The notes under the pieces: generated by a model
Databases searched by the model: none
Seen by the model: only the letters and a program-made list of their open reading frames with translations
What the model was told of the DNA's origin: nothing
From: Casp-actino8 sp001510455
GTDB taxonomy: Bacteria > Actinomycetota > Acidimicrobiia > Acidimicrobiales > Ilumatobacteraceae
Assembly: GCA_027592035.1 (NCBI GenBank)
Contig: JAQCIK010000020.1
Location: 1-37,316 of the forward strand
Direction: 5' to 3'
DNA: 37,316 nucleotides
Part shown: in pieces, positions 1 to 9,000 of the stretch
Layout: each line of letters starts with the position of its first letter
Position numbering within the stretch: position 1 is the stretch's first letter
Made by a program: the position numbers and the translations under genes

Positions 1-135
1 GTTGCGACGAAGGCTCCCGCCAAGAAAGTCGTGGGGAAGGCTCCGGCGAAGAAGGTTGCGACGAAGGCTCCCGCCAAGAAAGTCGTGGGGAAGGCTCCGG
101 CCAAGAAGGTTGCGACGAAGGCTCCCGCCAAGAAG
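1..135 (+). repeat. 54-bp coding tandem repeat (2.5 copies visible)
   Basis: Bases 1-54 and 55-108 differ at only one position (g48 versus c102), and 109-135 is a further half copy with one change. Each 54-bp unit encodes two 9-residue Ala/Lys/Pro modules. Synonymous positions are conserved too, so the copies arose by recent duplication or slippage. The array runs off the left edge and its full copy number is unknown. Confidence 0.9.
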
Positions 136-648
136 GTGGCGGCGAAAGTCCCGAGCAAGAGTGCTCCGGCGAAGAAGGCAGCCGTCAAGGCGCCACCGAA
201 GAAGCCGGTGTTCGTCAAGCCGCCCGTACCCGGCAAGCGGCCGGTGTCGAAGGACGGGATCATCTCGAACAAGGATTTCGATCTCGCCTTCCTGCGGGCT
301 CGGCGTGAACAACTCCTCGAACTACGCGATCAATATCTCGGACAGGTCGCAGCTCTCGATCGAGAGAGGGAGCTTCTGATCGAAGCATCGGGAATGGGTG
401 ACGACCAGTTCGATGAAGACGGCGGTGAGGGTGACACCTTGGCGGTGGAGCGCGAGCGGGCCAAGATGTTGTCGGATCAGGATCGCGTGATCGTGTCCGA
501 TATCGAGGCGGCTCTCGTCCGCATCGAGACTGGCGACTACGGCTACAGCGTTCTGTCGACCAAGCCGATTCCCCGAGAGCGTCTCGAGTTCATCCCGTGG
601 GCGACCGAGCTCGTCACCGAGCGAGTCGGCGGAATCGGACAGCGATGA
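1..648 (+). CDS. DksA/TraR-like protein with Lys/Ala-rich N-terminal tail, 5' truncated
   Basis: The reading frame is open from base 1, so the true start lies left of the window; a GTG at 31 is just a valine codon inside the repeat. The first ~70 visible residues are a basic, histone-H1-like tail built from a 9-residue unit (VATKAPAKK / VVGKAPAKK). After that comes a coiled-coil segment with the acidic stretch DEDGGEGDTLAVERERA and a C-terminal region (ALVRIETGDYGYS...KPIPRERLEFIPWA) that lines up with the DksA/TraR zinc-finger region. The four zinc cysteines of that family are absent (GYSVLSTKPIP where C-x-x-C would be), so no metal site is expected. DksA/TraR proteins bind RNA polymerase through the secondary channel; the basic tail suggests nucleic-acid contact, which is inference. 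The stop overlaps the lspA start (ATGA). Confidence 0.8.
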   Translation, partial: VATKAPAKKVVGKAPAKKVATKAPAKKVVGKAPAKKVATKAPAKKVAAKVPSKSAPAKKAAVKAPPKKPVFVKPPVPGKRPVSKDGIISNKDFDLAFLRARREQLLELRDQYLGQVAALDRERELLIEASGMGDDQFDEDGGEGDTLAVERERAKMLSDQDRVIVSDIEAALVRIETGDYGYSVLSTKPIPRERLEFIPWATELVTERVGGIGQR

Positions 649-1154
649 CCTCGACGGGCCTCGTGCGGCCCGGCTCTCTCACCGTCTCGTCCCTTCTCGC
701 CGTCGGTGTGGTGGCGGTCGACCAACTCACGAAGCATTGGGCTCTCGGTCGTCTCGGTGACGGCGACGTGATTCACGTGATCTGGACGTTGCAGTTCAAT
801 CTGGCCTTCAACAGTGGGATGGCTTTCGGTCGGGCCCAAGGCCTCGGCCCGGTGATCGCCATCGTGGCCACGATCGTGATCGTGTGGCTCCTGCTCTCGA
901 TTCGTCGCGCCTCGTCGCGCTCCTCGACGGTTGCCATCGGCTTGGTGATCGGCGGTGCAGCCGGCAATCTCGTCGATCGGGTCTTTCGGGGCGGCGATGT
1001 CCTACGTGGTTCGGTGGTCGACTTCATCGATTTCCAGTGGTTCCCGATCTTCAACGTGGCCGATGTTGCGATCAACGTCGGAGGAGCGCTGTTGATCCTG
1101 GGCTTCGTGCTCGATGCCCGTCGTTCGTCGAACGAAGAGGTGGCCGGTGAGTGA
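645..1154 (+). CDS. lspA: lipoprotein signal peptidase (signal peptidase II)
   Basis: Membrane aspartyl protease that cleaves the signal peptide of prolipoproteins after lipidation of the +1 cysteine. At 169 aa it has normal length, with four predicted membrane segments (about 12-28, 68-86, 96-110, 134-156). Family motifs are present: FNLAFNSGMAFG (51-62), GGAAGNLVDR (103-112), VVDFIDF with catalytic Asp126, and FNVADVAINVG with catalytic Asp140. The ATG at 645 overlaps the upstream stop (ATGA); in-frame codons further left would run into the upstream gene without adding conserved sequence. The gene sits between the DksA-like gene and rluD, a common actinobacterial arrangement. Confidence 0.95.
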   Translation: MTSTGLVRPGSLTVSSLLAVGVVAVDQLTKHWALGRLGDGDVIHVIWTLQFNLAFNSGMAFGRAQGLGPVIAIVATIVIVWLLLSIRRASSRSSTVAIGLVIGGAAGNLVDRVFRGGDVLRGSVVDFIDFQWFPIFNVADVAINVGGALLILGFVLDARRSSNEEVAGE

Positions 1155-2067
1155 CATGAGGCGCGAGGAGATTCCGGAATCCTTGGCCGGCGAACGTCTC
1201 GACCGGGTGGTGGCTTTGGTCGCCGACGTGAGTCGTCGGGACGCGACGGTGATGATCGAAGCCGGTGGCGTGAAACTCGACGGTACAACGGTGTCGTCGG
1301 GCAAGGTGCGCCTGAACGTCGGGCAGCTCGTCGAGATCGACACGTCGAGCCGGCCGGTGGCCGAACTTCCGGGCCCCGATCCCGAGATCGAGATCATCGT
1401 GCGCCACGAGGACGAGCACGTGATCGTGGTCGACAAGGCTCCGGGAGTCGTGGTTCACCCGGCGCCGGGCCATCGTGGAGCAACTCTCGTGAACGGCTTG
1501 TTGGCGCGCTACCCGGAAATCGCTTCGGTGGGGGATCCCGAGCGTCCCGGGATCGTTCATCGACTCGATGTGGGCACGTCGGGTCTCCTGGTCGTGGCGC
1601 GCACCGACGAGGCGTACCGTTCGCTCGTCGAGCAGTTGTCCGAGCACGACGTGGAGCGCCGTTACGTGGCCCTGGCCTGGGGCCATTTCGATTCACCCGT
1701 CGGCACGATCGATGCACCGATCGGTCGCGATCCTCGTGATCCGTTGCGTATGGCTGTCGTGCCCACTGGTAAGGAAGCCCGAACGCACTATCGCGTCGAA
1801 CGTGAGTTCAGTGATCCCGACGCATCGCTGGTGATCTGCGAACTCGAGACCGGTCGAACCCATCAGATTCGTGTCCACCTCGCCGCCGTCGGACATCCGG
1901 TGGTCGGTGACAGCACCTACGGAGGTCAGCGAGCCGGTTGGTCGACCCACCGGCCGGTTCTCCATGCCACGCGCCTCACGTTTCGTCATCCGGTGACCGG
2001 AGCCGATGTGGGAGTCGATTCACCTCTTCCCGACGACTTGCAATCGGTGATCGCTCGTTGGCCGTGA
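1147..2067 (+). CDS. rluD: RluA/RluD-family 23S rRNA pseudouridine synthase
   Basis: Converts specific uridines of RNA to pseudouridine. The N-terminal S4 RNA-binding domain covers about residues 10-65 (LAGERLDRVVALV...). The RluA catalytic motif HRLDVGTSG is at 138-146 with catalytic Asp141, and a second conserved block GRTHQIRVHLAAVGHPVVGD lies in the C-terminal third. The GTG at 1147 is chosen because AGAGG at 1136-1140 is 6 nt upstream; an ATG at 1156 is the alternative. The start overlaps the end of lspA by 8 nt. Length 306 aa is normal for RluD. Exact target uridines cannot be told from sequence, so the D assignment rests on the lspA neighbour and the S4 domain. Confidence 0.88.
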   Translation: MSDMRREEIPESLAGERLDRVVALVADVSRRDATVMIEAGGVKLDGTTVSSGKVRLNVGQLVEIDTSSRPVAELPGPDPEIEIIVRHEDEHVIVVDKAPGVVVHPAPGHRGATLVNGLLARYPEIASVGDPERPGIVHRLDVGTSGLLVVARTDEAYRSLVEQLSEHDVERRYVALAWGHFDSPVGTIDAPIGRDPRDPLRMAVVPTGKEARTHYRVEREFSDPDASLVICELETGRTHQIRVHLAAVGHPVVGDSTYGGQRAGWSTHRPVLHATRLTFRHPVTGADVGVDSPLPDDLQSVIARWP

Positions 2068-2081
2068 TCTCGAGCGACGAC

Positions 2082-2090
2082 TGCTAGAGT
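2082..2090 (+). promoter_or_regulatory. probable extended -10 promoter of pyrR operon
   Basis: TGCTAGAGT fits the extended -10 pattern TGnTAnnnT and lies 15 nt after the rluD stop. No good -35 sits at 17 nt; a TTGGCC at 2058-2063 is 21 nt away. Transcription would begin near 2097, giving a leader of about 40 nt that contains the PyrR hairpin. Confidence 0.5.
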
Positions 2091-2106
2091 CGGATCGACC
2101 GTCAAA

Positions 2107-2124
2107 CGGGTCCCGTGAGGCCCG
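2107..2124 (+). promoter_or_regulatory. PyrR-binding RNA hairpin in the pyrR leader
   Basis: GGTCCCGTGAGGCC (2109-2122) matches the PyrR binding-loop consensus ARUCCNGNGAGGYU at 12 of 14 positions, including the invariant UCC-G-GAGG core. It folds as a hairpin: CGGG (2107-2110) pairs with CCCG (2121-2124), and CC with GG closes the loop, with one bulged U. The Shine-Dalgarno of pyrR (GGAGGA, 2129-2134) follows 4 nt later. No terminator or U-run follows, so the layout fits translational repression by UMP-bound PyrR, as shown for mycobacteria, better than Bacillus-style attenuation. Confidence 0.8.
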
Positions 2125-2137
2125 AACGGAGGACGAC

Positions 2138-2692
2138 ATGACACGAGATCCGGGCCGACCCGGTCAGAGCGACGAGCCCGTGCACGTTCTCCGTTCCGAC
2201 GATCTCGATCGGGCCGTGACCCGCATTTCGCACGAGATCATCGAACGCAACCGCGGACTCGATGGAGTCGTTCTGGTCGGACTGCAGCGGGGCGGTGTGT
2301 GGCTCTCGGAGCGCCTCGGGTCCGCTCTCGAACGGATCGACGGGCGCGTCGTTCCGCGCGGGGAACTCGACGTCTCTTTGTTTCGAGACGACATCGGTCT
2401 GCGCCCGGTCACTCCAGTCGCCGTCACCAGGATTCCGATCGATCTGACCGGGGCACGAGTCGTCGTCGTCGACGACGTGCTGTACACCGGTCGAACCGTC
2501 CGGGCCGCACTCGATGCACTTCATCAGTACGGTCGCCCGGCCCAGGTGCAGTTGGCGGTCATGGTCGATCGTGGACATCGAGAACTCCCGATTCGACCCG
2601 ACTACATCGGAAAGAATCTGCCGACCAGTTCCGACGAGGACGTGCTGGTGTCGCCCGATGGTGTGATTCTGCGGCGAGGTTCCTCGCAATGA
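2138..2692 (+). CDS. pyrR: bifunctional pyr operon regulator PyrR / uracil phosphoribosyltransferase
   Basis: RNA-binding regulator of pyrimidine genes that also converts uracil and PRPP to UMP. The 184-aa length is standard. The PRPP-binding motif VVVVDDVLYTGRT is at 108-120, and VGLQRGGVWLSERL near 47-60 is the family's N-terminal loop. The ATG has a strong Shine-Dalgarno (GGAGGA, 2129-2134). The gene leads pyrR-pyrB-pyrC, and its own leader carries a PyrR-binding loop, so it probably represses itself and the genes downstream when UMP is plentiful. The stop overlaps the pyrB start (ATGA). Confidence 0.96.
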   Translation: MTRDPGRPGQSDEPVHVLRSDDLDRAVTRISHEIIERNRGLDGVVLVGLQRGGVWLSERLGSALERIDGRVVPRGELDVSLFRDDIGLRPVTPVAVTRIPIDLTGARVVVVDDVLYTGRTVRAALDALHQYGRPAQVQLAVMVDRGHRELPIRPDYIGKNLPTSSDEDVLVSPDGVILRRGSSQ

Positions 2693-3630
2693 AGCACCTG
2701 CGGAGCATCTCGGAGATCGGCACCGATGGGCTGGTCCGTATCCTTCGCACCGCACGACACATGGAGGCGGTCAACTCCCGGCCGGTTCCGAAGGTGCCGG
2801 CCCTCGTCGGTCGCACGGTCGTGAGTCTGTTCTTCGAGGACTCCACACGTACGCGAATCAGTTTCGAGACCGCCGCGCGACGATTGTCGGCCGACACGGT
2901 CAACTTCTCGGTGTCGACCTCGAGCCTCAACAAGGGGGAGAGTCTGCGCGACACCATCGAAACGGTGAGCGCCATGGGGGCTTCGGTCTTCGTCGTACGC
3001 CACAGCACGAGTGGAGTGCCGTGGCAGATCTCGGACTGGACCGACGCGTCCATCGTGAACGCCGGGGACGGGTGGCATCAACACCCGACTCAGGCCCTGC
3101 TCGACTGCTACACGGTGCTCGCCCGCCGCGGTCTCGAGCCGTCACCCACGTGTCTGTCGGGGCTGCGAATCGCCATCGTCGGAGATTCCCGGCACAGTCG
3201 AGTGGCCCGAAGTTGTATCGAGGCCTTCACGGCTCTCGGCGCTGTTGTCGTGCTCGTGGGTCCGTCGACTCTTCTTCCGCCCGACACCTCCAGTTGGAAC
3301 GTGTCGACGTCGGCGTCCCTCGATGACGTCGTTCCCGACGTCGACGTTCTGTACATGCTACGTATGCAGCGCGAGCGAATGAACGAGGCTCTCGTGCCCG
3401 ACCTCGCCGAATACAGCCGTCGATACGGACTCGACGAGTCACGCTGGTCGCGTTCCCGTCCCGACTCGATTCTCATGCACCCCGGACCGATGAACAGAGG
3501 AGTCGAGATGATGTTCGACCCGTCGACGAGCGCGAAGAGTGCCATCGTCGAACAAGTGACCCATGGAATCTCGGTGCGAATGGCGGTTCTTTTCGAACTT
3601 CTGGCATCGGGTGAAGAGGTGCCGTCATGA
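2689..3630 (+). CDS. pyrB: aspartate carbamoyltransferase catalytic subunit
   Basis: Joins carbamoyl phosphate and L-aspartate to give N-carbamoyl-L-aspartate, the first committed pyrimidine step. The carbamoyl-phosphate loop STRTR is at 52-56 (FFEDSTRTRISFE) and HPTQ is at 132-135. At 313 aa it is a plain catalytic chain; no regulatory pyrI is present, as expected in Actinomycetota. The start overlaps the pyrR stop (ATGA); the open frame extends further left but conserved sequence begins at MKHLRSISEI. It also ends in an ATGA overlap with pyrC. Confidence 0.97.
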   Translation: MKHLRSISEIGTDGLVRILRTARHMEAVNSRPVPKVPALVGRTVVSLFFEDSTRTRISFETAARRLSADTVNFSVSTSSLNKGESLRDTIETVSAMGASVFVVRHSTSGVPWQISDWTDASIVNAGDGWHQHPTQALLDCYTVLARRGLEPSPTCLSGLRIAIVGDSRHSRVARSCIEAFTALGAVVVLVGPSTLLPPDTSSWNVSTSASLDDVVPDVDVLYMLRMQRERMNEALVPDLAEYSRRYGLDESRWSRSRPDSILMHPGPMNRGVEMMFDPSTSAKSAIVEQVTHGISVRMAVLFELLASGEEVPS

Positions 3631-4937
3631 GCCTGACTCTTCGTGGAGGTCGAATCCTCGACTCCTCGTCGTCCGACGACGTCGGTCGGGCAGTCGACCT
3701 TCGCGTCGCCGACGGGTCGATCACGCATGTGGTCGACGCCGGTTCCGATCTCCCCGCTGCTGATCAGGTCCTCGACGCGACGGGCTGCATCGTGTCGCCG
3801 GGATTCGTCGATCTTCACGTCCACCTTCGTGAACCCGGGCGTGAGGAATCCGAAACGATCGAAACCGGAAGCCGGGCCGCTGCGAAGGGCGGCTTTACTG
3901 CGGTGGTCGCCATGCCGAACACCGAGCCTCCGCACGACTCGAGGATCGTCGTCGATTTCGTCCGACAACAAGGACGACGAGCCGGGTTGTGCGAGGTCGT
4001 CCCTTCGGGCTGCATCACCGTCGGTCGAGCCGGGCAGCAACTGGCCCCGTACGCCGAACTTCAGGCGGCTGGTGTTCATCTCTTCACCGACGACGGATCG
4101 GGAGTTCAGGACGCTCAACTGATGAGGAGGGCGCTCGAGTACGCACGCGACCTGGGGGTGACTCTCGCCCAGCACTGCGAGGTGTCGAGCCTGACCCAAG
4201 GTGCCGTGATGCACGAAGGTTCGTGTTGCAGTCGTCTCGGACTTCCCGGCTGGCCGGCTGTCGCTGAAGAGTTGATGGTTCATCGCGACATCGAACTCTG
4301 CCGACTCACCGACGCCGGTATGCATTTTCTGCACCTGTCGACGGCCCGCAGCGTCGAGCTCGTTCGCGCCGCCAAAGCCGATGGACTCGATGTCACCGCC
4401 GAGGTTGCGCCTCACCATTTCTCGTTGACCGATGAGCAGTTGTCGGGTTTCGATCCGGTGTTCAAGGTGAATCCGCCGTTACGAACTCCAGCCGACATCG
4501 CGGCACTCAAGGCCGGTCTTGCCGACGGAACGATCGACGCCATCGCAACCGACCATGCACCGCACGCCGAGAGATTCAAGGAGCAGCCGCTCGATCAAGC
4601 CCCTCCGGGCATGCTCGGACTCGAAACAGCTCTCGGGGTGTCGATCGCCGAGTTGGTCGAGACCGGGGTCATGCCGTTGCGCGACGTCATCGCAGCTCTC
4701 AGTTGGAAGCCAGCGCGTATCGCTCGACTGCACGAGCGGCACGGTCGACCGATTGCGGTCGGAGAGCCGGCCAACCTGACAGTTGTCGATCCGACGATCG
4801 CCTGGCACGTCGACCCGGCGGGACTCGCCAGTCGCAGTCGGAACACGCCCTATGTCGATCGCACTCTGCGCGGTCGGGTCCGTCACACGATCTTCGAGGG
4901 TGTCGCTGTCGTGGTGGATGGGGAGGCGACCCGATGA
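3627..4937 (+). CDS. pyrC: dihydroorotase
   Basis: Cyclises carbamoyl aspartate to dihydroorotate. This is a class I amidohydrolase-fold enzyme of 436 aa. The zinc-binding motif DLHVHLREPG has His64 and His66; further metal or active-site residues appear to be His183 (AQHCE), His236 (FLHLS) and Asp309 in ATDHAPH. A small beta-sandwich is split between the N- and C-termini, as in the family. It is translationally coupled to pyrB (ATGA). It is the last gene of the PyrR-controlled unit, because a separate promoter region begins right after its stop. Confidence 0.96.
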   Translation: MSLTLRGGRILDSSSSDDVGRAVDLRVADGSITHVVDAGSDLPAADQVLDATGCIVSPGFVDLHVHLREPGREESETIETGSRAAAKGGFTAVVAMPNTEPPHDSRIVVDFVRQQGRRAGLCEVVPSGCITVGRAGQQLAPYAELQAAGVHLFTDDGSGVQDAQLMRRALEYARDLGVTLAQHCEVSSLTQGAVMHEGSCCSRLGLPGWPAVAEELMVHRDIELCRLTDAGMHFLHLSTARSVELVRAAKADGLDVTAEVAPHHFSLTDEQLSGFDPVFKVNPPLRTPADIAALKAGLADGTIDAIATDHAPHAERFKEQPLDQAPPGMLGLETALGVSIAELVETGVMPLRDVIAALSWKPARIARLHERHGRPIAVGEPANLTVVDPTIAWHVDPAGLASRSRNTPYVDRTLRGRVRHTIFEGVAVVVDGEATR

Positions 4938-4941
4938 GGAT

Positions 4942-4979
4942 ATTCACTAATCATGCAATAGAATGTATGATCATTCATT
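4942..4979 (+). promoter_or_regulatory. carA promoter overlapped by tandem ARG boxes
   Basis: The gap between pyrC and carA is strikingly AT-rich. Two imperfect 18-bp palindromes, 4942-4959 and 4962-4979, match the ArgR consensus WNTGAATWWWWATTCANW at about 14 and 15 of 18 positions, spaced like classical paired ARG boxes. A promoter is embedded in them: -35 TTCACT (4943-4948), 17-bp spacer, -10 TATGAT (4966-4971). Binding would occlude RNA polymerase. The element CATGCA, 7 nt, GTATGATCATTC recurs with identical spacing before argC. The leader to carA would be about 22 nt and contains AAGGG as Shine-Dalgarno. Confidence 0.75.
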
Positions 4980-5000
4980 CAGCGATCATGAAGGGTTCCC

Positions 5001-6089
5001 ATGTCTGACGGAGAGATCACCCCCGCTCACCTGGTGTTGGCCGATGGGAGCATCTTCGAGGGCGAGGCGATCGGCGCCCCGGCTCGGGTGACGACCGGAG
5101 AGGTCGTCTTCAACACGGTCCTGTCCGGTTATCAAGAAGTCGTGACCGATCCGAGTTATGCCGGCCAGATCGTCACGTTCACGTATCCGCACATCGGGAA
5201 CTACGGCACCACGTCCGACGACGACGAAGCAGCCCGGCCTTTTTGTCGTGGTGTCGTCGTTCGTGATCTCGCGCGACGCGCCAGCAATCACCGTTCCACG
5301 TCGAGCCTCGACTCGATGTTGTCGTCGCGGGGTGTGTCCGGAATCGCCGGAGTCGACACGCGTCGTCTGACTCGAATCCTGCGCGACACGGGCTCGATGT
5401 CGGGCGCCTTCGGAACCGGCTCCTACGAGGAATTGCTGGCCGCGGCGCGAGCCGAGACGGGTACGGACGGAGTCGACTTGGTGTCGACCGTGACGACCGA
5501 GCGTCCCTATCACGTCGAAGGGGGAGCACTCCGCGTCGTCGCGTTCGACTTCGGTATCAAGTCGACGATCCTTCGATGTCTGGCCGAGATCGCCACCGTC
5601 GATGTCGTCCCGGCCTCGACGACAGCGGCCGAGGTCCTGGCGATGAAGCCGGACGGGGTGTTCCTGTCCAACGGTCCCGGAGACCCGTCGGCCGTTCCCT
5701 ATGCCGTCGAGACGATTCGTGACCTCGTGGGTGAGGTGCCGCTCTTCGGTATCTGCCTCGGGCACCAGTTGCTCAGCCGGTCGCTCGGTGGTCAGACGTT
5801 CAAGTTGCCGTTCGGTCACCACGGCGGCAATCACCCCGTTCGTCACGAGGCGTCGGGCCGGATCGAGATCACGAGTCAGAATCACAACTTCTGCGTCGAC
5901 CCGGAGAGCCTCGAAGGTCGAGTCGAGGTAACTCATCTGAACCTGAACGATCACACCAACGAAGGAATGCGGGTTCTCGCGGCGCCGGCCTTCAGCGTTC
6001 AATACCATCCCGAGGCGGGTCCCGGACCACACGACAGTCGATATCTCTTCGACGAGTTCGCCCGCCTCATGACCGAGGGAGCGAACTGA
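5001..6089 (+). CDS. carA: carbamoyl phosphate synthase small (glutaminase) subunit
   Basis: Hydrolyses glutamine and channels ammonia to CarB for carbamoyl phosphate synthesis. The 362-aa chain has the CarA-specific N-terminal domain (FEGEAIGA...GYQEVVTDPSYAGQIVTFTYPHIGNYG) and a C-terminal class I glutamine amidotransferase domain. The nucleophile is Cys252 in FGICLGHQ; the His336/Glu338 pair is in YHPEAGPGP. The ATG at 5001 is preceded by AAGGG (4991-4995). It stands 63 nt after pyrC behind its own ArgR-type control region, so it is likely tuned to arginine. The stop overlaps carB (TGATG). Confidence 0.97.
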   Translation: MSDGEITPAHLVLADGSIFEGEAIGAPARVTTGEVVFNTVLSGYQEVVTDPSYAGQIVTFTYPHIGNYGTTSDDDEAARPFCRGVVVRDLARRASNHRSTSSLDSMLSSRGVSGIAGVDTRRLTRILRDTGSMSGAFGTGSYEELLAAARAETGTDGVDLVSTVTTERPYHVEGGALRVVAFDFGIKSTILRCLAEIATVDVVPASTTAAEVLAMKPDGVFLSNGPGDPSAVPYAVETIRDLVGEVPLFGICLGHQLLSRSLGGQTFKLPFGHHGGNHPVRHEASGRIEITSQNHNFCVDPESLEGRVEVTHLNLNDHTNEGMRVLAAPAFSVQYHPEAGPGPHDSRYLFDEFARLMTEGAN

Positions 6090-9000
6090 TGCCCCGTCGC
6101 GACGACCTCTCGTCGATCCTCATCATCGGATCCGGCCCGATCGTGATCGGTCAGGCGTGCGAATTCGACTATTCGGGTACGCAGGCCTGTCGAGTGCTGA
6201 AGGACGAGGGCTACCGCGTCATTCTCGCCAACTCGAATCCGGCCACGATCATGACCGATCCCGATTTCGCGCACCGGACCTACATCGAACCACTGACGTG
6301 GGAAGTGGTGGCGCGCATCATCGAACGTGAGCGGCCCGACGCCGTGTTGCCGACCCTCGGTGGCCAGACCGGCCTCAACACCGCCATGGCTCTTTTCGAG
6401 CGCGGTCTGGTCGGCGTTCCCGGCACTCCCGAGTTGATCGGGGCCAACGCCGAGGCGATCGCCACGGCTGAGGACCGCGAGAAGTTCAAGGAGGCGATGA
6501 TCGAGATCGGCCTGTCGGTGCCGAGAAGCGGTATCGCGCACACCGTCGACGAGGCTCGCGGCGTCATGGCCGAGATAGGCCTACCGGTCATCATCCGCCC
6601 GGCGTACATCCTCGGTGGACGGGGGACCGGAATCGCGTCGACAGCCGACGAGTTCGAGCGGTTGGCTCGACTAGGACTCGAGGCCAGTCCGATCAGCGAG
6701 ATCCTCATCGAGAAGAGCATCGCTGGTTGGAAGGAGTACGAGCTCGAGGTGATGCGTGATCGAGCCGACAACTGCGTGATCATCTGCTCGATCGAGAACT
6801 TCGATCCGATGGGTGTCCACACCGGCGACTCGATCACCGTGGCTCCGGCCCAAACGCTGAGTGACGTCGAATATCAGCGAATGCGCGACGCCGCCTTCGC
6901 CTGTATCCGACGCGTGGGTGTCGAGACCGGTGGGTCGAACGTCCAGTTCGCCGTCGACCCGTCGACGGGTGAACAAGTCGTGATCGAGATGAATCCTCGT
7001 GTCTCTCGATCGAGCGCCCTGGCGTCGAAGGCGACCGGATTTCCGATCGCCAAGATCGCCGCCAAGCTGGCGATCGGCTACACCCTCGACGAGATCCCGA
7101 ACGACATCACCCGCATGACGCCGGCGAGTTTCGAGCCGACGATCGACTACGTGGTGACCAAGATTCCGCGGTGGGCCTTCGAGAAGCTGCCGGGCACTTC
7201 CGGAGTGCTCGGAACTCAGATGCAAAGCGTCGGCGAAGTCATGTCGATCGGTCGTACGTTCCCGGAGAGCTTGCAGAAGGCCTTGCGATCATTGGAACAA
7301 GGGAGAGCCGGACTGAACGCCGATGCCGCCGAGAAGCAGTTCGACGATCTGAGCGACGACGATCTCCTCGCGCGAATCGCGATCCCCACTCCCGAACGAA
7401 TCTTCCAGATCGGCGAACTCCTGCGACGGGGACTGTCGATCGAGGCGATCCACGAGGCGTGCCGCGTCGATCCGTGGTTCCTCGATCAGATGTCGATCCT
7501 GATCGAAGAACGTCTGCGAATCGAGACGATGTCGATCGACACGCTGGAGCCGCGCCACTGGAAGCGGATCAAGCGACTCGGATTCAGTGATGCCCAGCTG
7601 GCTCACTTGTGGGCGCGGAACGAGGACGAGGTCCGAGCGGCGCGGGTCGCAGCGGGTGTGCTGCCCACTTACAAGACCGTCGACACGTGTTCGGCCGAAT
7701 TCGCCGCCGAGACCCCGTATCACTATTCGACCTACGAGGACGAGAGCGAGATCCGCGAATCCGATCGCCCGCGCGTGGTGATCCTCGGCTCGGGTCCGAA
7801 TCGAATCGGCCAGGGCATCGAATTCGACTACTGCTGTGTGCACGCGTCGTTCGCGTTGCGCGACGCCGGATTCGAAACGGTCATGGTGAACTGCAATCCC
7901 GAAACCGTCTCCACCGACTACGACACCTCCGACCGTCTGTACTTCGAGCCACTCACCAAAGAAGACGTGATGAACGTGATCGAAGCCGAAACCGCGGCAT
8001 CCGGTGGCCGGTCGCCCAAGGTGATCGTTTCGTTGGGTGGGCAGACTCCGCTCAAGTTGTCGGGTCAGATTCCGACCGAGCTGATCGCCGGGACCTCTCC
8101 GTCGTCGATCGATCTGGCCGAGGACCGTGAGAAGTGGAACGAGTTGTGTGATCGTCTGCGCATTCCTCAACCTCCGGGTGGAACGGCGGTGAATCTCGCC
8201 GAGGCCGAGGACATCGTGGCTCGGGTCGGTTTCCCCGTCCTGGTGCGACCGAGCTACGTGCTCGGCGGTCGAGCGATGCAGATCGTGCACGACCGCGATC
8301 ATCTGGCGCGGGCGATGGCCGAACTGTCGGGTTTCGGCAGCCTCGGAAAAGAGGGTGGCCTCTCGGCCGAACGTCCGGTTCTCGTCGACCGCTTCCTCGA
8401 GGACGCGACCGAAGTCGACGTCGATGCCATTCGCGACCACACGGGTGAAGTTCTCATCGGTGGGGTCATGGAGCACGTGGAGGAGGCCGGCGTGCACTCC
8501 GGTGACTCGGCCTGTGCCATTCCTCCTCAGACGCTTCCCTCCTGGGTGGTCGAGGTCATTCGTGCCTACACCGAAGCCATTGCCGAAGCTCTCGACGTTC
8601 GTGGCTTGATCAACGTGCAGTATGCAGTGGCCGGCACCAACGTGTTCGTGATCGAGGCGAATCCGCGAGCCAGTCGAACCGTTCCGTTCGTGGCCAAGGC
8701 GACCGGAGTCCCGCTCGCCAAGGTCGCAACTCGCGTGATGCTGGGTGCGACACTCGCCGAACTTCGCAGCGAAGGGCTACTGGTCGACTCGGTGCTCGAC
8801 GGTGGGCGGGTCGCCATCAAAGAAGCGGTCCTGCCGTTCAATCGTTTCCCCGAGGTCGATACGGCACTCGGACCCGAGATGCGCTCGACGGGTGAAGTGA
8901 TGGGTATCGACTCGTCCTTCGGACGTGCCTTCTACAAGGCGGAATTGGCGGCCGGAACCGTGTTGCCGAACAGTGGCACGGTCTTTTTGTCGCTGGCTGA

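Noticed and set aside
3108..4418. Long minus-strand open frame antisense to pyrB/pyrC (436 codons)
   Set aside because: Codon-bias shadow of GC-rich genes; no recognisable domain, and both plus-strand genes are unambiguous.
7289..8497. 402-codon minus-strand frame inside carB
   Set aside because: Antisense shadow rich in Arg/His/Asp with no family motifs; carB is intact across it.
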